DNA of 64,000 bases from Salinicola avicenniae (GTDB lineage Bacteria; Pseudomonadota; Gammaproteobacteria; Pseudomonadales; Halomonadaceae): positions 248,001 to 312,000 of the forward strand of contig NZ_JAKQZC010000004.1 of NCBI RefSeq assembly GCF_023736115.1. Reading direction: 5' to 3'. The notes beneath the pieces are model-generated. The model was not told where the DNA came from and did not search any database. It worked only from the letters and a program-made list of their open reading frames with translations. This document shows positions 59,805 through 64,000 of this stretch, piece after piece; within the stretch, counting starts at the first letter, position 1, and each line of letters begins with the position of its first letter. The translations under genes were made by a program, and so were the position numbers.

Positions 59805-61613
59805 ATGGCCCCGATTTCGCTGACCGAAACCAACAGCCCCTTGAGTGCCGACCAGGCCAAACGTGTGCGGCAAGCCCTCGAAAGCCTCGATGCGTCTCAG
59901 CGCCAGTGGCTGAGCGGCTATCTGGCAGGGCTTGGCGCACAACCGGTGGATCAGGCGCAGGAGAGCGGCGCCAGCCAGGTGGAAGCGACCTCCGTGTCGA
60001 CGTCGCTGACCGTGCTCTTCGGGAGCCAGACCGGTAACGCAGAAGGCGTCGCCGAACTGGCTGCGGAGCGGGCCGTTGCGATGGGTTTCGACGTCCAGCT
60101 CATGAGCATGGCGGATGCCAGCAAGAAAACGTTGAAAGCCGTCGTGCGGCTGCTGGTCGTCGTCAGTACCCAGGGTGATGGCGATCCGCCGGACCCGGCG
60201 CTCGAATTTCACGAGCTGATGATGGGGCGCAAGGCGCCGAAGCTCGAAGGCGTTCGCTTTGCAGTGCTGGGCCTGGGCGACGCCAGCTACGAGCACTTTT
60301 GCCACACTGGCAAGGAGTTCGACGCGCGCCTGTCGGAACTGGGCGGCGAGCGGCTGATTGACCGCGGCGACTGCGATGTCGATTTCGAGGAGACCGCCGA
60401 GAGCTGGATCGACACGGTGCTGGAATCGCTCTCCGGCGATCTCTCCTCGTCGACGGCCCCGGCGGAGGCAAACGCTGCTGCGGCAACGCCGATCAAGAGT
60501 GCGTATTCGCGCAAGAACCCGTTCATGGCCGAAGTGCTGACCAGCCAGCCGCTCACCGGCCGCGGCTCCGACAAGCACACGCTGCATCTGGAATTCTCGC
60601 TCGAGGATTCCGGGCTTGAGTATTTGCCCGGCGATGCCGTCGGCGTCGTGCCGCAGAACGACCCCGCCCACGTCGACGAGCTGATCGAGACGCTCAAGCT
60701 CGACGCCGCATCAAAGCTCGACGAGGGGCGAGTGCTGCGCGATGCGCTGCTGGCCGACTTCGAGGTCACCACGCTGACGCGACCGTTTCTGAAACAGTGG
60801 GCCGAGTGGTCCGAGGTGCCGGAGCTCGAACGGCTGCTGGGCGAAGAGGCCCGCGACGAGCTGCGCGACTGGCTCCACGGGCGCCAGATCATCGACCTGA
60901 TCGAGCAATTTCCGGTGGACGGCATCGACGCCGCGCAGTTCACCGCGGCACTGCGCAAGCTGCCGCCGCGGCTCTACTCCATCGCCTCCAGCCAGGCCGC
61001 GGCATCGGACGAAGTGCACCTTACCGTTGCGGTGGTGCGCTACGAGACTCACGGCCGGGCGCGCAACGGCGTGACGACGACCTATCTCGCCGACCGCGTC
61101 GAGCCCGGCGACAAGGTGCCGATCTATATCGATCACAACAAGCAGTTCAAGCTGCCCGATGATGACGAAGCCCCCTTGATCATGATCGGTCCCGGTACCG
61201 GCGTGGCGCCGTTTCGCGCCTTCCTGCAGGAGCGGGAGGAGCGCGAGGCCAACGGTGACAACTGGCTGTTCTTCGGCGATCGGCACAAGCGAAGCGATTT
61301 TCTCTACCAGACCGAGTGGCTGAAATGGCGTCAGCAGGGGCTGCTTACTCGGCTGGATGTCGCATTCTCTCGTGATCAGGCCGACAAGATCTATGTTCAG
61401 GATCGGCTGCGCGAACGCGCCGAAACGTTATTCGCCTGGCTTGAAGCCGGCGCCTACCTTTATGTCTGCGGCGATGCCGAATTCATGGCGCCGGACGTGC
61501 ATCAGGCGCTGAAAGACGTGATCCGCGAGCAGAGCGGCTGCGATGCCGAGGGGGCGGACGACTACCTGCGCCGTCTTCAGCAGGAAAGGCGCTACCTGCG
61601 CGACGTCTACTAA
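59805..61613 (+). CDS. cysJ: Assimilatory sulfite reductase (NADPH) flavoprotein subunit
   Basis: Transfers electrons from NADPH through FAD and FMN to the hemoprotein CysI, which reduces sulfite to sulfide. The 602 residues comprise a flavodoxin domain (GSQTGNAEGVAEL, about 73-85), an FAD domain (RLYSIASSQ) and an NADPH domain (GPGTGVAPFRAFLQERE, VCGDAEFMAPDVH), ending in the conserved aromatic VY. The N-terminal LSADQAKRVRQALESLDASQRQWLSGYLAG is as in CysJ. GAGAG precedes ATG 59805. Its stop lies 30 nt before cysI, one operon. Two AATAAT blocks upstream (about 59650-59672) may be CysB-like sites. Confidence 0.95.
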   Translation: MAPISLTETNSPLSADQAKRVRQALESLDASQRQWLSGYLAGLGAQPVDQAQESGASQVEATSVSTSLTVLFGSQTGNAEGVAELAAERAVAMGFDVQLMSMADASKKTLKAVVRLLVVVSTQGDGDPPDPALEFHELMMGRKAPKLEGVRFAVLGLGDASYEHFCHTGKEFDARLSELGGERLIDRGDCDVDFEETAESWIDTVLESLSGDLSSSTAPAEANAAAATPIKSAYSRKNPFMAEVLTSQPLTGRGSDKHTLHLEFSLEDSGLEYLPGDAVGVVPQNDPAHVDELIETLKLDAASKLDEGRVLRDALLADFEVTTLTRPFLKQWAEWSEVPELERLLGEEARDELRDWLHGRQIIDLIEQFPVDGIDAAQFTAALRKLPPRLYSIASSQAAASDEVHLTVAVVRYETHGRARNGVTTTYLADRVEPGDKVPIYIDHNKQFKLPDDDEAPLIMIGPGTGVAPFRAFLQEREEREANGDNWLFFGDRHKRSDFLYQTEWLKWRQQGLLTRLDVAFSRDQADKIYVQDRLRERAETLFAWLEAGAYLYVCGDAEFMAPDVHQALKDVIREQSGCDAEGADDYLRRLQQERRYLRDVY

Positions 61614-61643
61614 GAGGTCGGTCTCACCGGCAAGGAGAACATC

Positions 61644-63410
61644 ATGGATATCATCGCCAAATTGCGCGACGTGCCGTTCGACGAGCTGCATCCTAATGAA
61701 CGGCTCAAGGTTGAGAGCGATTATCTACGCGGTTCGCTCGAGGCGGGGCTGGCTGACGAGGCGACCGGCGCGGTGGCCGAGGACGACACCCAGCTTACCA
61801 AGTTCCACGGTTTCTATATGCAGGATGACCGTGACCTGCGCGACGAACGCCGGCATCAGAAACTCGAGCCGCTTTACAGTTTCATGGTGCGTCTGCGTCT
61901 GCCCGGCGGCGTGATCTCGCCGAAGCAGTGGCTAACGCTGGACGATGTCTCCTCGCGCTACGCCAACGGCACGCTGCGCATCACCACGCGCCAGACATTC
62001 CAGTATCACGGCGTGTTCAAGGAAAATCTGCGCGCGCATCTGCAGGCGATCGACAAGGCGATGATCGATTGCATCGCCGCCTGCGGCGACGTCAATCGCA
62101 ACGTCATCTGCAGTGCCAACCCGCACCGCTCCCAGATTCACCGCCAGGTCTACGAGCTGAGCCACGCGATCAGCGATCGACTACTACCCAGCACCCGTGC
62201 CTATCACGAGATATTTCTCGGCGAGGAACGCGTGGCCGGGGGCGCCGAAGAACGTGAAACGGTGTCGAGCAAGCGTGATGCCGAAGCCGAGGGCGATCCT
62301 CGAGAGCCGCTCTATACGCGCCACTATCTGCCGCGCAAGTTCAAGGTTGCATTGGCAATCCCGCCGGAGAACGACGTCGATCTGTTTGCCCACGATGTCG
62401 GCTTTATCGCCCACGTCGAGAATGGTGAACTCGACGGGTTCACCGTCTGCATCGGCGGCGGCATGGGGATGACTCACGGCGAGCCCTCCACCTTTCCGCG
62501 ACTTTCCGACCCGATCGGCTACTGCACGCCGGAAGCCGTGCCCGCGGTCGCCGAGGCGATCATGCTGACCCAGCGCGACAACGGCAATCGCCGCGACCGC
62601 AAGCAGGCGCGGCTCAAGTACACCGTCGAGTCCATGGGGCTCGACGCCTTCAAGGCTGAAGTGGAGTCGCATCTTGGTGAAGCGCTGGCGCCGGCGCGTG
62701 AGTATCACTTCGCCGACAACGGCGATCGTCTCGGCTGGATCGAGGGCGACGACGGGCTTTGGCACTACGGCCTGTTCGTGCAGAACGGGCGAATCGCCGA
62801 CTTCGATGACGGCCCGCAGCTACGCAGCGGCCTGCGCGAGATCGCCGAAACCCACGATGGCGACATCGTGCTCACCACCAACCAGAACCTGATCGTGACT
62901 CAGGTGCCTGCGACGAAGCGCGAGGAGATCGACGCCATTCTCGATCGTCATCGGGTCGTCGCCGATCACTCACGGCTGCGGCGCAGTGCCATGGCCTGCG
63001 TGGCATTCCCGACCTGCGGTCTGGCGATGGCCGAAAGCGAGCGCTATCTACCGTCACTGATCGACAAGCTCGATACGGTGATGAATGAGGCGGGACTCTC
63101 GGATGACGCCATCACCGTACGCATGACCGGTTGCCCCAACGGCTGTGCGCGCCCTTATTTGGCCGAAATCGGTTTCGTCGGCAAGGCGCCGGGGCACTAT
63201 AACCTCTATCTCGGTGGCGGCTTCAGCGGTCAGCGCCTCAACAAGCTCTATCGCGAGAACATCGACGAAGCGACGATCCTCGGCGAACTCGAACCGCTGA
63301 TTCAGCGCTACGCCGCCGAGCGTGAGACCGGCGAACCGTTTGGTGACTTCGTCATTCGTACCGGCGTGATCAAGGAGACCACCGCTGGGCGAGCGTTTCA
63401 CGACGCCTGA
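61644..63410 (+). CDS. cysI: Assimilatory sulfite reductase hemoprotein subunit
   Basis: Reduces sulfite to sulfide by six electrons on a siroheme-[4Fe-4S] centre. The 588 residues have the cluster Cys in CVAFPTCGLAMAESERYLP and TGCPNGCARPY, siroheme-contacting Arg residues in TRQTFQYHGV and NRNVICSANPHRS, and duplicated sulfite-reductase ferredoxin-like halves. AAGGAG lies 6 nt before ATG 61644. It follows cysJ in the usual order. No cysH or cysG is in the window. Confidence 0.97.
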   Translation: MDIIAKLRDVPFDELHPNERLKVESDYLRGSLEAGLADEATGAVAEDDTQLTKFHGFYMQDDRDLRDERRHQKLEPLYSFMVRLRLPGGVISPKQWLTLDDVSSRYANGTLRITTRQTFQYHGVFKENLRAHLQAIDKAMIDCIAACGDVNRNVICSANPHRSQIHRQVYELSHAISDRLLPSTRAYHEIFLGEERVAGGAEERETVSSKRDAEAEGDPREPLYTRHYLPRKFKVALAIPPENDVDLFAHDVGFIAHVENGELDGFTVCIGGGMGMTHGEPSTFPRLSDPIGYCTPEAVPAVAEAIMLTQRDNGNRRDRKQARLKYTVESMGLDAFKAEVESHLGEALAPAREYHFADNGDRLGWIEGDDGLWHYGLFVQNGRIADFDDGPQLRSGLREIAETHDGDIVLTTNQNLIVTQVPATKREEIDAILDRHRVVADHSRLRRSAMACVAFPTCGLAMAESERYLPSLIDKLDTVMNEAGLSDDAITVRMTGCPNGCARPYLAEIGFVGKAPGHYNLYLGGGFSGQRLNKLYRENIDEATILGELEPLIQRYAAERETGEPFGDFVIRTGVIKETTAGRAFHDA

Positions 63411-63565
63411 GCCCCAGGGTTTCTGGAAACGGCAATGTCGATACCGAATTCTCTTTGGCGGACCCCCGTTTTTCTGTGTAAAACTTTCTTCGCGATAAGT
63501 GGCACGGTATCGGCAAGGGTCGATGGCGCGAAATGCGGGTTCGAAAGGTCGACGAGGAGAAGAGC

Positions 63566-64000
63566 ATGGCGCAACGGCGTGTGGAAGCGGTCGAGCGAGC
63601 ACTCACACTGCTGGAAGCCTTTTCGGCGCAGCGTCCGGCGCTGACCTTGACCGAGCTGTCTCAGGCGACCGGATTCTACAAAAGCACGATCCTGCGGCTG
63701 ATGGCGTCGCTCGAGCACTACGGCTATGCCGTTCGCGACGACCGGGGTGTCTACCACATCGGCCCGGCTATCGCGCGGCTGGCGCCACTGGCGGCGGAAG
63801 ACGACAGCCTGGAGCGCCTCATGCGACCGGTGCTGATCGCGCTGCGTGACGCCACTGCGGAAACCGCTGCCTTCCATACACTCGACGGTCGGCAGCGCCG
63901 CTGCTGTCTCGTCGAGATCGGCCGGCGCGAGATGCGCCATTATCTCGAAGCGGGAGCGGTATCCGATCTAGCGCAGGGCGCGATCGATCGCGCTCTGCAG
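63566..64000 (+). CDS. IclR-family transcriptional regulator (3' end cut by window edge)
   Basis: The first 145 residues of an IclR regulator: the winged helix (VEAVERALTLLEAFSAQRP, LTLTELSQATGFYKSTILRL, residues 6-47) and the start of the effector domain (YHIGPAIARLAPLA). GGAG lies upstream of ATG 63566. It begins about 155 nt after cysI and probably has its own promoter, controlling genes beyond the window. Unusual is a CC pair (RRCCLVEIG) in the effector domain. Confidence 0.9.
   Translation, partial: MAQRRVEAVERALTLLEAFSAQRPALTLTELSQATGFYKSTILRLMASLEHYGYAVRDDRGVYHIGPAIARLAPLAAEDDSLERLMRPVLIALRDATAETAAFHTLDGRQRRCCLVEIGRREMRHYLEAGAVSDLAQGAIDRALQ

Noticed and set aside
63500-63515. TGGCACGGTATCGGCA, resembling a sigma-54 promoter before the IclR gene.
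   Set aside because: The -24 half is good, but the -12 half (CGGCA) matches TTGCA poorly, and IclR genes rarely use sigma-54; no enhancer site was seen.

Overview
The window is high-GC chromosomal DNA with short intergenic gaps and clear Shine-Dalgarno sites. Its gene families (TRAP and AOT-type transporters, GGDEF/EAL proteins, a gamma-butyrobetaine dioxygenase, cysJI, ilvD, a GNAT-nitrilase fusion, DUF1190/YgiC) point to a gammaproteobacterium. My best guess is a moderate halophile of the Halomonadaceae (Halomonas, Salinicola, Chromohalobacter type); this is inferred from gene content and was not tested by a search. No rRNA, tRNA, CRISPR array or complete insertion sequence was seen.

Layout. 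1-6734: a minus-strand catabolic operon with a LysR regulator, a DUF1445 hydro-lyase, a TRAP transporter (DctP, DctQ, DctM), a DUF2848 protein and an amidase cut by the window edge. 7129-11011: ilvD, a MetE-like protein and a small phosphoesterase. 11034-16943: a PQQ-type sugar dehydrogenase, an AbrB-family membrane protein, a membrane protein of unknown function, an ethanolamine-type permease and a class I glutamine amidotransferase. 17057-23623: an arginine/ornithine-type ABC transporter (AOT-like) with two binding proteins, an AotO-like M14 protein and astE. 23843-26142: an SMP-30 family protein, a lipocalin and a hemerythrin. 26738-31975: a signalling operon (half-size periplasmic binding protein, outer-membrane barrel, PAS-GGDEF-EAL protein, FeeM/exosortase-type acyltransferase). 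31986-33957: haloacetate dehalogenase and tartrate/malate dehydrogenase. 34102-36945: a DUF1190/YgiC cluster. 37018-41857: LysR, then a pair of probable small RNAs, then an orphan betaine-type binding protein, gamma-butyrobetaine dioxygenase and another LysR. 42001-45354: a Tyr-rich repeat protein, threonine aldolase, a CbiX-like protein, YciI and a small partner. 45461-48464: accessory DNA with a toxin-antitoxin pair set between two copies of the YciI-partner region, followed by AT-rich orphan genes. 48465-50852: MtfA and a GNAT-nitrilase. 51102-54306: a second binding-protein/barrel/GGDEF cassette. 54303-59572: a flavin reductase and luciferase-like monooxygenase pair, dienelactone hydrolase, DUF748 protein and GST. 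59805-64000: cysJ-like, cysI and a truncated IclR regulator.

The strongest unexpected signal is at 38027-38275. Two near-identical minus-strand modules each carry an RpoE/AlgU-type promoter (GGAACTT, 17 nt, TCTGA), a T-tract 10 nt further upstream, a conserved C-rich 5' segment and a rho-independent terminator. They look like tandem envelope-stress small RNAs of about 54 nt. The second theme is c-di-GMP signalling: two unlinked cassettes pair a half-size phosphate-binding-like protein and an outer-membrane barrel with a membrane GGDEF protein. A third is the repeated occurrence of 12-15 bp tandem duplications at six places, several of them at gene starts or inside signal peptides.
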